From NCBI RefSeq assembly GCF_004335015.1, contig NZ_RQRU01000007.1, positions 88,544 through 152,543 of the forward strand: a stretch of 64,000 bases of DNA. Direction: 5' to 3'. The position numbers and the translations under genes are program-made. Below, in pieces: positions 1 through 9,638 of this stretch. The stretch comes from Psychrobacter pygoscelis. Its GTDB lineage: Bacteria; Pseudomonadota; Gammaproteobacteria; Pseudomonadales; Moraxellaceae. The notes under the pieces were generated by a model. That model was not told where the DNA came from, searched no databases, and saw nothing but the letters and a program-made list of their open reading frames with translations. Positions within the stretch are counted from its first letter, which is position 1. Each line of letters begins with the position of its first letter.

Positions 1-109
1 GAATAGCACCGACGTAATTTCCCAAGTGCGGGATACCTGTTGTGGTAATGCCTGTTAGGATGCGTTTGGGTTGTGAATCAGCGGTATTATTACTAGCATT
101 GTCACTCAT
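1..109 (-). CDS. trpS: Tryptophanyl-tRNA synthetase, N-terminal fragment
   Basis: Only the first 36 codons lie in the window; the gene continues beyond the left edge. The product charges tRNA-Trp with tryptophan in the cytoplasm. The start of the class I synthetase fold is readable: after about 15 polar residues comes [20 protein letters not shown], which matches the conserved N-terminus of bacterial TrpS. In it, PHLGN is the HIGH-type ATP-binding signature. The ATG at 109 is preceded by GGATCC, a modest ribosome binding site. It is the last member of a run of minus-strand genes, 138 bp downstream of the acyltransferase gene. Identity is secure from the motif despite the short length. Confidence 0.9.
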   Translation of the reverse strand, partial: MSDNASNNTADSQPKRILTGITTTGIPHLGNYVGAI

Positions 110-247
110 GATGGATCCAATAGATATTATTAATGTCAATAAAATGATTAAGTATAACAAATATTCGCCAGCTATTTAAAAGATGCGCTCAGCAAATGGT
201 AAGGCAGTTAATGAGGCATAACAGCACACTACCGATCAAGGTGATGA

Positions 248-1405
248 TTAATCGTAATAGTCCGTCCGCCCGCTTTCATTATGCTTAAAACGGCGATGAA
301 ACCACATCCACTGTGTTGGGTCGATACGAATTAAGCCCTCGAGTAGCTCATTGACCCTTTTGGCATCAAAGACTTCATCATCACTGGGATAGTTATCCAA
401 AGCTGGCGTGATGGTAAGGTGATAATGCGGTCGCTTGCCTCGTGGTAGATTGTCAGCCGTTTGTCGATAGGCATGTAGCGCCACAACCACAGGGGGGTGA
501 GCCTTGTCGCCGAGTTTGGCCAAACGGCGCGGCGCGGTAATAGTGGCAGCAGGAACACCAAAAAATGGGGCCATAACGCCATGCTTAAGTCCGAAGTCTT
601 GATCAGGAGAGTACCAAATAACGTGGTTGGCCTTAATGCTATTTACGAGCGCCCGCATATTACGATGCGATATCTGATGCTCAAACAACTTACGACGGCA
701 ATTATAGACTAACCACTCAAGCAGTGCATTGTTCTGCGGTCGATAGACACAATCTAGGGGCGTAAACTGCGTTAGAAGAAGGCCGCCAAGGTCAAGCATC
801 GTATAGTGTGCACCTAATAGCAGCACCGCGCGGCCTTGCTGCTGCGCGCTAATCAAATGCTGAAGCCCAGATATTGATACTGTGCGGGTAAATACATTGG
901 GTCTAAGCCAAGCACAAAGCGTCTCAAAGATACCAATGCCTTGATTGACAAAGACTTGCTTGGCCATAAGCTCGCGCTCTGCCTCAGGCTTTTCAGGAAA
1001 AGCCAAGCGAAGATTGACCAACGTATCATTTTGCCGAGTCTTAGCCAGATGATAGATGGCGATGCCAATCTTGCGCCCTAACCAAAACTGCCAGGCCAGT
1101 GGCAAATAAATAAGCGGCAAGATGATAGCTAAGAGCAGCCATATCCCCCAGTATTTGGGCAATAAAAATTGCCATTTAAAAGGTTGCTTAGGCTCAAGAT
1201 GGGATTGCTTATGATTGTCAGTGATGCTAGGCATACCTGCTGGTATCGCAGGGGACTTTTTATTTGTACGGTGCGAATTGTTTAAATAGCTCGGACTGGT
1301 ATTTGGTTTATCGTTGTAAAAAGGACTAGCGGCAGGGTCAGAAGTTTTGATGATGTTCTTCTGACGAGCAGGATCAAAGCGTTGCGGATCTTTCATAAGC
1401 GCCAT
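248..1405 (-). CDS. lpxL: Lipid A biosynthesis acyltransferase (LpxL/HtrB family)
   Basis: Predicted inner-membrane acyltransferase that adds a secondary acyl chain to the Kdo2-lipid A precursor from acyl-ACP. A membrane segment lies at about residues 88-108. The catalytic H(X4)D motif is visible as GAHYTMLD near residue 200, followed by the family's conserved YRPQNNALLE and SPDQDFG blocks. The first 80 or so residues are polar and low-complexity, longer than usual for LpxL (about 300 aa). The true start may therefore be internal; ATG codons at 1405 and 1396 both lack a clear Shine-Dalgarno. Family membership is clear, but I cannot tell LpxL from LpxM or a paralogue by eye. Confidence 0.82.
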   Translation of the reverse strand: MALMKDPQRFDPARQKNIIKTSDPAASPFYNDKPNTSPSYLNNSHRTNKKSPAIPAGMPSITDNHKQSHLEPKQPFKWQFLLPKYWGIWLLLAIILPLIYLPLAWQFWLGRKIGIAIYHLAKTRQNDTLVNLRLAFPEKPEAERELMAKQVFVNQGIGIFETLCAWLRPNVFTRTVSISGLQHLISAQQQGRAVLLLGAHYTMLDLGGLLLTQFTPLDCVYRPQNNALLEWLVYNCRRKLFEHQISHRNMRALVNSIKANHVIWYSPDQDFGLKHGVMAPFFGVPAATITAPRRLAKLGDKAHPPVVVALHAYRQTADNLPRGKRPHYHLTITPALDNYPSDDEVFDAKRVNELLEGLIRIDPTQWMWFHRRFKHNESGRTDYYD

Positions 1406-1536
1406 CAACAATTAAAATGTATGAATAGGTCTAGCTATTATAACTGAATCAGTGCTCAAAACGGGTAGGGCTTAGAGGCAACAATGTAATAAGTGGTGTC
1501 AGTTGTCTGATTGCAGATACAAATAGTATAGACAAT

Positions 1537-1567
1537 AAAAAAGTGACTGTATAAACAGTCACTTTTC
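1537..1567 (-). terminator. Intrinsic terminator after rpsI
   Basis: A perfect 12-bp stem (AAAAGTGACTGT with ACAGTCACTTTT) and a 4-nt loop, followed on the minus strand by a T run. It sits 50-75 bp past the rpsI stop codon and should end the rplM-rpsI transcript. Confidence 0.85.
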
Positions 1568-1614
1568 TTAATTCAGCAAATAATGTATAGCAAATAACTG
1601 GGTAACAGTATCGA

Positions 1615-2016
1615 TTAACGTTTTGAGAACTGTGGACGCTTACGTGCTTTACGTAGACCAAGTTTCTTACGTTCGACTTGACGTGAGTCACGAGTAACGA
1701 AGCCAGCCGCTTTAAGAGCAGGTTTTACTGTCTCGTCAGCTTCGATCAATGCACGAGTGATACCATGACGAATCGCACCAGCTTGACCATTAATACCACC
1801 ACCTTTTACAGTGATGTAGATGTCATAGCTGTCACTTGAGTCAAGTAGCTCTAGTGGCTGACGAACAACCATACGAGAAGTCTCACGGCTGAAGTATTCG
1901 TCAAGTGGCTTGCCATTTACTACAATATTACCAGTACCTTTCGCTAAAAAGACACGAGCAGTAGACGTCTTACGACGACCTGTACCATAATTTCTGTCAG
2001 TAGTGCTAAGTTCCAT
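1615..2016 (-). CDS. rpsI: 30S ribosomal protein S9
   Basis: Small-subunit ribosomal protein whose C-terminal tail reaches the P-site tRNA. The 133-residue product is close to the 130 aa of E. coli S9. It shows the conserved [14 protein letters not shown] opening, the [15 protein letters not shown] core and the basic tail ending QFSKR. Its ATG at 2016 follows an AAGGAGACACTT ribosome binding site that lies in the 10-bp gap after rplM, so the two genes form the classic rplM-rpsI operon. A strong terminator follows at 1537-1567. Confidence 0.97.
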   Translation of the reverse strand: MELSTTDRNYGTGRRKTSTARVFLAKGTGNIVVNGKPLDEYFSRETSRMVVRQPLELLDSSDSYDIYITVKGGGINGQAGAIRHGITRALIEADETVKPALKAAGFVTRDSRQVERKKLGLRKARKRPQFSKR

Positions 2017-2026
2017 AAGTGTCTCC

Positions 2027-2455
2027 TTAGATGTCTAATTCTTGAGGCTGTTGTGCTTCATGTGGGTGTTCAGTACCCGCATATAGCTTTAGCTTCTTGA
2101 TCATGGCATAGCCAAGTGGGCCTTTTGGAAGCATACCTTTGACAGCCTTAAGTAGAACATCTTCAGGCTTATGCGCAATCAACTTAGTAAAGTTGGTTTC
2201 TTTAATACCGCCAGGATAACCGCTGTGGCGATAGTATTTTTTATCTTGAGCTTTTTTGCCAGTTACCGCGATTTTTTCCGCATTGATAACGACGATGTAA
2301 TCGCCAGTGTCAACGTGCGGCGTAAAATTCGGCTTGTGCTTACCACGTAGGCGGAGAGCAATTTGGCTGGCTAGGCGACCGAGAGTTTTGCCGTCAGCAT
2401 CCACAACATACCAGTCATGGGTCACCTCAGATGGTTTTGCACTAAGTGTTTTCAT
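2027..2455 (-). CDS. rplM: 50S ribosomal protein L13
   Basis: Large-subunit assembly protein, 142 residues as in E. coli. Recognisable blocks are [16 protein letters not shown], the [18 protein letters not shown] loop and the MLPKGPLG motif. It is the first gene of the rplM-rpsI operon and is driven by the promoter at 2520-2548. The transcript leader carries a 7-bp hairpin that could serve autogenous control, as L13 represses its own operon in E. coli; that mechanism is established there and only inferred here. Confidence 0.97.
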   Translation of the reverse strand: MKTLSAKPSEVTHDWYVVDADGKTLGRLASQIALRLRGKHKPNFTPHVDTGDYIVVINAEKIAVTGKKAQDKKYYRHSGYPGGIKETNFTKLIAHKPEDVLLKAVKGMLPKGPLGYAMIKKLKLYAGTEHPHEAQQPQELDI

Positions 2456-2479
2456 GATAAAACCTTAAAATAATAGTCG

Positions 2480-2505
2480 TTGAGAGTTGGAAACGGGGCT
2501 CTCAA
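2480..2505 (-). promoter_or_regulatory. Hairpin in the rplM 5' leader
   Basis: TTGAGAG and CTCTCAA form a 7-bp stem with a 12-nt loop within the roughly 58-nt leader between the predicted start site (about 2513) and the rplM ATG. It has no T run on the minus strand adjacent to it, so it is more likely a regulatory or stabilising structure than a terminator. Confidence 0.45.
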
Positions 2506-2519
2506 AAAACAGACTGCAC

Positions 2520-2548
2520 ATTATAAGCAGTGGGGCGCTAGCTTGCAA
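2520..2548 (-). promoter_or_regulatory. Sigma-70 promoter of rplM-rpsI
   Basis: Near-consensus: -35 TTGCAA (2543-2548), a 17-bp spacer, and -10 TATAAT (2520-2525), read on the minus strand. The expected start is near 2513, giving a short leader before rplM. Confidence 0.85.
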
Positions 2549-2589
2549 GCCAAATTACGCTTTATTTTGCCACAATAATTAGTACTGCC

Positions 2590-3258
2590 TTAATCTGCTA
2601 GCGAAAATTGATAAAGTCCAGCAAAGATTTGTCCCACTTTGCTCTGCTTTAAAGACTCAAATTTATAAGGGCTGGTAAGCTCTGGAGCAGTAAGAATGTC
2701 TTCAATAGCTCGGTTAGCTTCAATATAGACCAAGGTTTGCTCAGTGAGCAAATTATTGTCGATTAGACTGTTGAGTATTGGTAACCAAAGATCAAGGTCA
2801 TAAGGAGGGTCAAGAAAAACAATATCGAACTGAGACAGCTGCGCCGCGTGTTGCTGCAGAATAATCTCAGCTTGGCCCGTGAATATTTGCACCTTAGCGT
2901 CAGTCAATTGAAGCTGCGCTGCACTAGCATGAAGTTGTTGGCTTTGTTTGCTATTCGCTTCAATAAAAGTGCAGTGCGCCGCCCCTCTTGATATCGCCTC
3001 AAAGCCTAACACACCGCTACCAGCACAGCAGTCTAATACGCTAGCCTCAAAAAGATCGGCCATGAGCCAGTTAAAAAGAGTCTCGCGCAGTCGATCTGGA
3101 GTAGGGCGCAGTCCTTCAGCATCGATAAAAGCCAATTGACGCCGCTTAAACTGCCCCCCGATAATGCGAACGCTACTGCTCGCCGGTTTTGAGTGGCGAG
3201 CAGGTTTACTGGTATGAGTGCTTTGCTTAGCAGAGGGTCGGGCTTTATTGTTTCGCAT
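2590..3258 (-). CDS. rsmD: 16S rRNA (guanine966-N2)-methyltransferase
   Basis: Rossmann-fold SAM methyltransferase that methylates G966 of 16S rRNA during 30S assembly. The N-terminal VRIIGGQFKRR and RPTPDRLRETLFNWL blocks, the SAM-binding DCCAGSGVLGFEAISRGA motif and the catalytic DPPY (near residue 150) are all present. About 30 basic, Ala/Ser-rich residues precede the core. Start choice is uncertain: I chose the ATG at 3258, but an in-frame TTG at 3312 would add 18 residues, and neither has a clear Shine-Dalgarno. It lies directly downstream of mrdA in the same direction. Confidence 0.92.
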   Translation of the reverse strand: MRNNKARPSAKQSTHTSKPARHSKPASSSVRIIGGQFKRRQLAFIDAEGLRPTPDRLRETLFNWLMADLFEASVLDCCAGSGVLGFEAISRGAAHCTFIEANSKQSQQLHASAAQLQLTDAKVQIFTGQAEIILQQHAAQLSQFDIVFLDPPYDLDLWLPILNSLIDNNLLTEQTLVYIEANRAIEDILTAPELTSPYKFESLKQSKVGQIFAGLYQFSLAD

Positions 3259-3350
3259 AGGCGGACTTAATAACTCAGTAACTAAAGATAAACTTACAGC
3301 CCTTTGCGGCAATCGTTGAAGCCGCTAATAGAGCAGTTATGGGTGACAGG

Positions 3351-5330
3351 TTATTCAGCAGCGCCACTATCAGAAGATGGCTGATTGGCCGCTTCTTGCT
3401 CTGCTAGTAGGGCCTCTTGTGCTTCGCGCTGTGCTTTTTCTGCCGCTTTTTGCGCGCGAATGGCTTTGATTTCCTCCGCACTAGGCGGCTGAATTGGGTC
3501 ATTAGGCCGCTGCAATATCCAGTAGTCTAGTAATTCTTTGGCTATTGGCGCTGCGGTAACACTACCGCCGCCGCCATTTTCCACCAATACGGCCACGGCA
3601 ATTTGAGGGTTCTCTATAGGGGCAAAGCCATTAAACCAAGCATGATCCCAGTGACGCTCATCGAGTGCAGCCTTATTATAGCTTTTACCTTGAGCGATGG
3701 ACTTCACCTGAGCTGTACCCGTTTTACCGCCACTACGATATTTCGGATTAAATAACCTACGCGCCGTACCATGCTTGACGTTTTCTTCCATCGCATATTT
3801 CATGCGTAGCCAATCCGCTTTGTCACCATTAAATTGAATGACACCGTCAGGCTTTTCGATGGCTTCTACCTTCACAGCACCCTCACTACGTTTGAGCAAA
3901 TGCGGGGTGATATGTTGACCTAGATTGACGGTCATGGCAGTGGCGGCAGCAATTTGTAGTGGCGTTGCTAAGAAATAGCCTTGACCAATACTTACCGAAA
4001 TAGTCTCACCAGGTAGCCAGTCTTTGTCATAGGTCTCCTTTTTCCACTCAGGTGAAGGCATCACCCCAGCTTTTTCATTAGGAAGATCGATACCGGTAGG
4101 TGAGCCAAAGCCAAAGCGTATCATCCAGTCATGCAGCCTCTTGATACCCATCTGATAGGACAGCTTATAATAGTAAGTATCGACGGACTCGGTGATCGAC
4201 TTAGTGAGGTTGACATTACCGTGACCGCCACGTTTCCAGTCACGAAAGCGGTGACTGTCACCAGGTAAGGTGAAATATCCTGGATCATAGATGGTACTGT
4301 CCCAGTCCATCAGGTTATAGTGAATAGCGCCTAGGCCTTCAAAGGGTTTGATAGTCGAGCCAGGTGGGTACATCCCTTGCAAAGCTCGGTTATAAAGTGG
4401 CTGATCTGGATCATCTCTAAGCGCGCCATAGTCTTTAAAGGATATTCCGGAGATAAAGGGGTTGGGGTCATAGCTTGGATTGCTCACAAAAGCCAGCACA
4501 TCACCATTATTAGGGTCGATAGCGACAATAGCACCGCGGCGTCCATCGAGCTGATCCTGAGCTACTTTCTGTAAGCCATAGTCAAGACTTAGATAGATAT
4601 CATTGCCCGGAACTGGTGGCTTGGTATCTAGCTGACGAATGATATTCTGACCGGCGTCGGTCTCGACTGACTGATAGCCGGGCTGGCCGAGCAATATGTC
4701 CTCATACTGAGCCTCAATGCCAATCTTGCCAATCAAGTCAGTACCAGCATAGCGATCTTTATCTATTCTTTTAGACTCTTTATCATTAATACGACCCACA
4801 TAGCCGATAACATGAGCGAACAACTCATCATAAGGATAAGTGCGGGTTAGTTTACTTTGAATATAGACACCATTAAAAAACGGCTTACGCTCACTGAACT
4901 TAGCCAGCTGTGATTCAGTTAAATCTATCTTTACCGTTACTGGATTATTTTTCTTATTGTCTTCTAAGCGCGCCAAGATATCCGTGATCTCTTCGTCAGT
5001 GAGCTCAAATATAGGGGCCAATAGCTGCAAGGTCAGCTTAGGATCGCTCACCTCATCTGGATTGAGCATGGCTGTAAATACTGGCTGGTTGTCAGCCAAG
5101 ATAATGCCATTACGATCGTAGATATAGCCGCGACTGGGCGGTGAGGATATTAGCTTAATGCGGTTATTATCGGCCTCAGTCTTGTATAGGTCATGAGCGT
5201 AGACTTGCAGGTAGCCATAGCGTGCGATGAGGGCGAGCAGGCCCAAAAATATAAACACACCCGCCACGATAACTCGGCGCCTAAAAATACGGTTAACTTG
5301 GTCAGTATCGGGAGCGAGAGGCTTGTTCAT
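3351..5330 (-). CDS. mrdA: Penicillin-binding protein 2 (elongation transpeptidase)
   Basis: Class B PBP that cross-links peptidoglycan in the elongasome with RodA. It has a single N-terminal membrane anchor (about residues 20-40), a PBP dimerisation domain (about 60-240) and a transpeptidase domain. Active-site motifs are PPGSTIKP with nucleophile Ser325, SVD in the second motif, and KTGTAQ starting at Lys536. The C-terminus ends in a charged, Ala/Glu-rich tail of about 40 residues after the last conserved block (LLDYWILQRP), probably coiled or disordered. The start is the ATG at 5330; an in-frame TTG lies three codons upstream. No rodA follows; rsmD is the downstream neighbour. Confidence 0.95.
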   Translation of the reverse strand: MNKPLAPDTDQVNRIFRRRVIVAGVFIFLGLLALIARYGYLQVYAHDLYKTEADNNRIKLISSPPSRGYIYDRNGIILADNQPVFTAMLNPDEVSDPKLTLQLLAPIFELTDEEITDILARLEDNKKNNPVTVKIDLTESQLAKFSERKPFFNGVYIQSKLTRTYPYDELFAHVIGYVGRINDKESKRIDKDRYAGTDLIGKIGIEAQYEDILLGQPGYQSVETDAGQNIIRQLDTKPPVPGNDIYLSLDYGLQKVAQDQLDGRRGAIVAIDPNNGDVLAFVSNPSYDPNPFISGISFKDYGALRDDPDQPLYNRALQGMYPPGSTIKPFEGLGAIHYNLMDWDSTIYDPGYFTLPGDSHRFRDWKRGGHGNVNLTKSITESVDTYYYKLSYQMGIKRLHDWMIRFGFGSPTGIDLPNEKAGVMPSPEWKKETYDKDWLPGETISVSIGQGYFLATPLQIAAATAMTVNLGQHITPHLLKRSEGAVKVEAIEKPDGVIQFNGDKADWLRMKYAMEENVKHGTARRLFNPKYRSGGKTGTAQVKSIAQGKSYNKAALDERHWDHAWFNGFAPIENPQIAVAVLVENGGGGSVTAAPIAKELLDYWILQRPNDPIQPPSAEEIKAIRAQKAAEKAQREAQEALLAEQEAANQPSSDSGAAE

Positions 5331-5845
5331 GAGAGGCAAATAAGCTTGGTAAAATTGGGCAAAATTATATCATACTAGAACTTACTCATGAGCAGTGTCC
5401 TGATTGAGTAAGTTATTCTTTTTCTGCCAGTAACTTAATAACAGCCACTGTTGTAACTCAGTTAAGCAGCGAATCAGCTTATCAGTCCGGTAGCAGACTG
5501 CTCGGTCAGTCACTATACGAAGCGTGTCAATATAAGCGAAATATGCTAAAATCACTCGGTTTAAATCGTCACAGTCTAATTTTAAAGATAACAGCCTCGC
5601 AGGTGGTGTTTTTGTTGAGGTTGGCTGGCAATCTCTATCATAACGGCTGCCAGAGCTAAGATAACAGAGGCGCGTGACGGTACAATAGCGGCAAATATGG
5701 CTGCAGGCAGCTGCCGAGATAAATGCCGCAAGCATTGATTCTATTTTGCTATTGGTTATGTTGTTGGTCTGGCTGATGGGTTTTTTACTTCATTTTTTTG
5801 AACAATCTGAATACTTCACTGGTTAAAGCAGGGGCATAAGCAGTC
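5331..5845. other. Intergenic region between mrdA and the DUF445 gene
   Basis: About 515 bp between two divergently transcribed genes. It must hold both promoters, but I see no near-consensus match. A minus-strand ORF (5382-5735) and a short plus-strand hydrophobic reading frame ending at 5825 are present; neither is convincing. Confidence 0.4.
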
Positions 5846-7177
5846 ATGAGTGGATCATCTATATGGCAGGCCCTAATTGAGCATCCTGAATTTATTGCGA
5901 TGCTCACCATTCCTCCTGTCACAGCCTTTGTGACTTGGGCGCATGTCTGGATGGCGCTCAAGATGTTATTTTATCCCATCAAGTTTTGGGGCATTCCTAT
6001 CTCCAATCTGCCTTTTGGTATTCCAGGTCTTGGCTGGCAAGGTATTGTCCCGCGAAAAGCCGGTAAAATCTCTGGGGTTATCGTCGATCAAACGTTGTCT
6101 AAACTTGGCTCGCTGGATGAGTTTTTTCAGGCTATGGAGCCTGAAGAGATGGCAGATTTTATTACTGATGCGGTAGATAACAATCTTGAAGCGTTAATTG
6201 ATGAGATTATGAATGAGCGCTCAGACACGCTTTGGGGACGAGTGCCTTATGCTGTCAAGCGCCGTATCTATGCTCAGGCCCATGAAGAGCTGCCTAATAT
6301 CATGAAAGCGTTGGTCGTCGATTTAACCTATCATGTCGAAGACTTGGTAGACATGCGCCAGATGATCGTTAGCACCATGGAAAATGATCGCAAGCTGATG
6401 GTGAAGATGTTTTTGAAAGTGGGGCAAAAAGAGATCAACTTTATCTGGCATATTAGTGCTCTGATTGGTCTGATATTCGGCATCATCCAGATGTTTATTT
6501 TTGTCATTATACCTCAGCATTGGACCGTGCCTTTCTTTGCAGCTATTTGGGGCTTTTTGACCAATTGGATCGCTATCTGGATGGTGTTTAACCCTATTGA
6601 GCCGCACTATGTGCGCTATCTGAAGTTCTTTAGACTCTCCAAGAGCTTTCCTTTTATTATTCCCGAAGTCCCCCATATTGCTAAGTATAACTGGCAAGGC
6701 GGCTTTATGAAGCGTCAAGAAGAGGTTTCTACCGTTTTTGCTGAGATTGTGGTCAAAGATTTGGTCACTTTAGAGAACATCATGAATGAGATGATGTTTG
6801 GGGCGCGTGCCGAGCAGACGCGGCAGCTTATGAAGTCGCATTTATATAGCATTTTAGAGACGCCACTGGTGAGTACGACTTTACGTGTTGGCTTAGGCCG
6901 TAGAGAGTTTGGCCACCTAAAGAATACCATTATTGATAAGTCAATCCATGCCACGATGGAGCCACTACGTGATCCGTATTTGAATGAGAGCCGTGCCAGT
7001 AAGATTTTTGGCCTATTTCGTGATCGCATCCGTGCATTATCGCCGCATGAGTTTCAGAATTTACTGCGACCAGCCTTTCGTGAGGATGAGATGACCCTTA
7101 TTATTTTAGGCGGCGCTACCGGATTCCTTGCAGGTTGGCTACATCTTATATTGGTGTTTTTCCCTATCGCGGGATAG
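5846..7177 (+). CDS. DUF445 family membrane protein
   Basis: The 443-residue product has a hydrophobic N-terminal region (about residues 15-65) that includes the family's FYPIKFWGIP and GIPGLGWQGIVPRKA blocks. A long charged, helical middle follows, then a pair of membrane spans around residues 200-250, and a final hydrophobic helix at the C-terminus ending PIAG. This is the layout of DUF445 (YheB/YjiN-like) proteins, whose biochemical role is not established. It stands alone, flanked by long gaps. I recognise the family from the motif order and infer only a cytoplasmic-membrane location. Confidence 0.8.
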   Translation: MSGSSIWQALIEHPEFIAMLTIPPVTAFVTWAHVWMALKMLFYPIKFWGIPISNLPFGIPGLGWQGIVPRKAGKISGVIVDQTLSKLGSLDEFFQAMEPEEMADFITDAVDNNLEALIDEIMNERSDTLWGRVPYAVKRRIYAQAHEELPNIMKALVVDLTYHVEDLVDMRQMIVSTMENDRKLMVKMFLKVGQKEINFIWHISALIGLIFGIIQMFIFVIIPQHWTVPFFAAIWGFLTNWIAIWMVFNPIEPHYVRYLKFFRLSKSFPFIIPEVPHIAKYNWQGGFMKRQEEVSTVFAEIVVKDLVTLENIMNEMMFGARAEQTRQLMKSHLYSILETPLVSTTLRVGLGRREFGHLKNTIIDKSIHATMEPLRDPYLNESRASKIFGLFRDRIRALSPHEFQNLLRPAFREDEMTLIILGGATGFLAGWLHLILVFFPIAG

Positions 7178-7603
7178 GGCGCTGATTAGCCTGAGTGCTG
7201 GCGTATCTTACAAAACGGGCGCGAAAGCACTAAAGAAAGATATAGCTATAAATTCGATATATTCTATTGGCTAATACAGCGAAGTCAGTACACGATATCA
7301 ATATTTAGTTAAGGATATTGCTATATTATCCAAGAGGTTATCGGCCTAATGTGCATAGATAGTTTTACGATGTAGATAATTCTCCATAGGCAGCTTCAGT
7401 TCATTAAACGTTAGCTTCTCAATTACTGACAGACCCTAAGAATCCTCATTGATGCAAAGATATACTCCTAAGTTTCACTCAATTAATCTCAATGCCAACG
7501 GCTGGTTTCAGTTCTGGTTTCAGCGCTGTCATCAGTACTGCTTTCATTGCTTTGATAAGCCACTGTCAACGATGACCATTACCGGTCAAACAAGGTCAGA
7601 TAT
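7178..7603. other. Intergenic region upstream of ccmF
   Basis: A 426-bp gap with no open frame, hairpin-T-run terminator or recognisable RNA. It presumably carries the promoter of the ccmFGHI operon. The absence of ccmE or any other ccm gene here is notable. Confidence 0.4.
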
Positions 7604-9637
7604 ATGTTAATCACAGAGCTGGGTTACTTTGCCTTACTGGCTGCCTTTGTGCTCGCCATATTACAGGTAGTATTGCCAACCCTTGGAATTTTTCGTCATC
7701 AATTAGCTTGGCAGCGCTTAGCGCCCAGCTTAGCTTGGGCACAGTTTGCGGCAATGATTCTATCATTTTCCGGACTGATGGCAGGCTTTTATTATAATGA
7801 CTTTAGCTTGGTGTATGTGACCCAGCATTCCAATACTTTGCTGCCGTGGTATTACCGAGTTGCAGCAACTTGGGGCGGGCACGAGGGGTCATTACTATTA
7901 TGGATGACCATTTTAGCCACTTGGTGCGCTCTGGTGTCATTCTTTAGTCGTGGTTTGCCTTTGGCGATGCGCGCTAGAGTATTGGTCGTATTGGCCGTGG
8001 TTCAGGTCATGATGTTAGCCATGTTGATCTTTACCTCTTCACCATTTGATCGCACATTGCCTAACTTGCCAGTTGATGGGGTAGATCTCAACCCTGTCCT
8101 ACAAGACCCTGGTCTTATCTTTCACCCACCAATGCTCTATATGGGTTATGTGGGGATGGTTGTACCTTTTGCCTTTTGTATGGCCGCGCTCTGGGCGGGC
8201 AGACTTGATGCGGTCTGGACCCGTTGGTCTCGACCTTGGACGCAGGCTGCTTGGGGCTTTTTGACTTTAGGTATCGCTCTTGGCTCATGGTGGGCTTATT
8301 ACGAGCTTGGCTGGGGCGGTTGGTGGTTTTGGGACCCTGTCGAAAACGCCTCTTTAATGCCATGGCTAGCCGGAACAGCGCTCTTACACTCATTATCAGT
8401 GACCGAAAAGCGCGGAGTCTTTAAGGCTTGGACCATCATGCTTGCTATATTTACCTTTGCACTGAGCTTGTTGGGAACGTTTTTGGTACGCTCAGGAGTG
8501 ATAACCTCGGTTCACTCTTTTGCCGCCGATCCTACCCGTGGTCTTGCTATATTGGTGATCTTAGGCGTTATCATTGGTGGTGGACTATTGATGTTCGCGC
8601 TACGCGGCTGGCGCTTGACGGTAGAGAGTCAATATCAGCTTGTCTCCCGTGAAACCTTCTTAGTGGTTAATAATGTTATCATCTTGATATCGACCTTGGT
8701 GGTGCTTTTGGGCACTCTATATCCAATTATCGCTGATGCTTTCAATCTAGGCCAAGTCTCTGTAGGCCCTCCATATTTTAACGCACTGTTTGTACCGCTC
8801 ACTTGGCTGCTACTGCTAGCTATGGGCATGGGCTCGAATATCCGTTGGAAAAAAGACAGTCGGCCATTGCTAGGTGCGGCGATGACTATAGCAGTCAGTA
8901 GTGCTGTGTTAGCCGCATTGATTACCTACTTTGTTCATCCAACTGACATGCTCAATATCGCTGTCACTATTGCCTTAAGCTTCTGGGTGCTGCTGTGGAT
9001 GGCAGTAGATATTAAAGATAAAACTAAGAATGCCCCAAGTCTTTTTGCTGGTCTTGGTAAGCTGAAAATGAGCTACTGGGGTATGCAGCTAGCGCATATT
9101 GGTGTCTTAGTAGTTGCCATCGGCGTCGGTGTGACCAGCGGCTTAAGTGTCGAACGAGATGTGGCGCTCGGCGTGGGTGATAAGGTCAGCGTCCAAGGTT
9201 ACGACTTTGAAATTGCGAATTTCAAAGACATCAAAGGCAGTAATTTTGATGGGACGGAGGCAGAGGTGCTGGTCAGTCATAATGGTCGAGCCATCACCAC
9301 CTTGCGACCGCAAAAACGCACCTATGTTGTCAGTATGATGCCGATGACCGAGGCCGCTATTGATGCCTCACTCATCCGTGATATTTACGTCGCGCTTGGT
9401 GAGCCTATCACTGAGGACAGTCATCAGTGGGCAGTGCGTATCTATGTCAAGCCACTGGTACGCTGGTTATGGCTTGGGGCAATTATTATGGCACTGGGTG
9501 CGGTATTATCCATGTTTGATCGCCGCTACCGTCTTAGTCCACAACGTGAGCCGCGCGCAAAAGTGTTAGCGAATCCTACCGCTGATATCAATCAAGATGT
9601 TTTTCCTGAGTCAGCAAAGCAAGTAAGGAAGCGATAA
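7604..9637 (+). CDS. ccmF: Cytochrome c maturation haem lyase subunit CcmF
   Basis: Polytopic inner-membrane protein that, with CcmH and CcmI, ligates haem to apocytochrome c in the periplasm. The 677-residue length is typical. Diagnostic motifs are WGGHEGS (residues 90-96) and the tryptophan-rich haem-handling WWD domain around residues 225-255 (GWGGWWFWDPVENASL). A soluble periplasmic loop precedes the last membrane span. It is the first gene of ccmF-ccmG-ccmH-ccmI, and the next gene begins one base after its stop. The usual upstream ccmABCDE genes are not in this window. Confidence 0.97.
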   Translation: MLITELGYFALLAAFVLAILQVVLPTLGIFRHQLAWQRLAPSLAWAQFAAMILSFSGLMAGFYYNDFSLVYVTQHSNTLLPWYYRVAATWGGHEGSLLLWMTILATWCALVSFFSRGLPLAMRARVLVVLAVVQVMMLAMLIFTSSPFDRTLPNLPVDGVDLNPVLQDPGLIFHPPMLYMGYVGMVVPFAFCMAALWAGRLDAVWTRWSRPWTQAAWGFLTLGIALGSWWAYYELGWGGWWFWDPVENASLMPWLAGTALLHSLSVTEKRGVFKAWTIMLAIFTFALSLLGTFLVRSGVITSVHSFAADPTRGLAILVILGVIIGGGLLMFALRGWRLTVESQYQLVSRETFLVVNNVIILISTLVVLLGTLYPIIADAFNLGQVSVGPPYFNALFVPLTWLLLLAMGMGSNIRWKKDSRPLLGAAMTIAVSSAVLAALITYFVHPTDMLNIAVTIALSFWVLLWMAVDIKDKTKNAPSLFAGLGKLKMSYWGMQLAHIGVLVVAIGVGVTSGLSVERDVALGVGDKVSVQGYDFEIANFKDIKGSNFDGTEAEVLVSHNGRAITTLRPQKRTYVVSMMPMTEAAIDASLIRDIYVALGEPITEDSHQWAVRIYVKPLVRWLWLGAIIMALGAVLSMFDRRYRLSPQREPRAKVLANPTADINQDVFPESAKQVRKR

Positions 9638-9638
9638 T

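Noticed and set aside
5382..5735. Minus-strand ORF of 117 codons between mrdA and the DUF445 gene
   Set aside because: Cys-rich, no recognisable motif, no ribosome binding site, and it fills a divergent promoter region. Probably chance.
5689..5825. Plus-strand hydrophobic reading frame (…LLLVMLLVWLMGFLLHFF…) just before the DUF445 gene
   Set aside because: The only ATG (5758) would give 22 residues, with no ribosome binding site. Interesting composition but not supportable as a gene.
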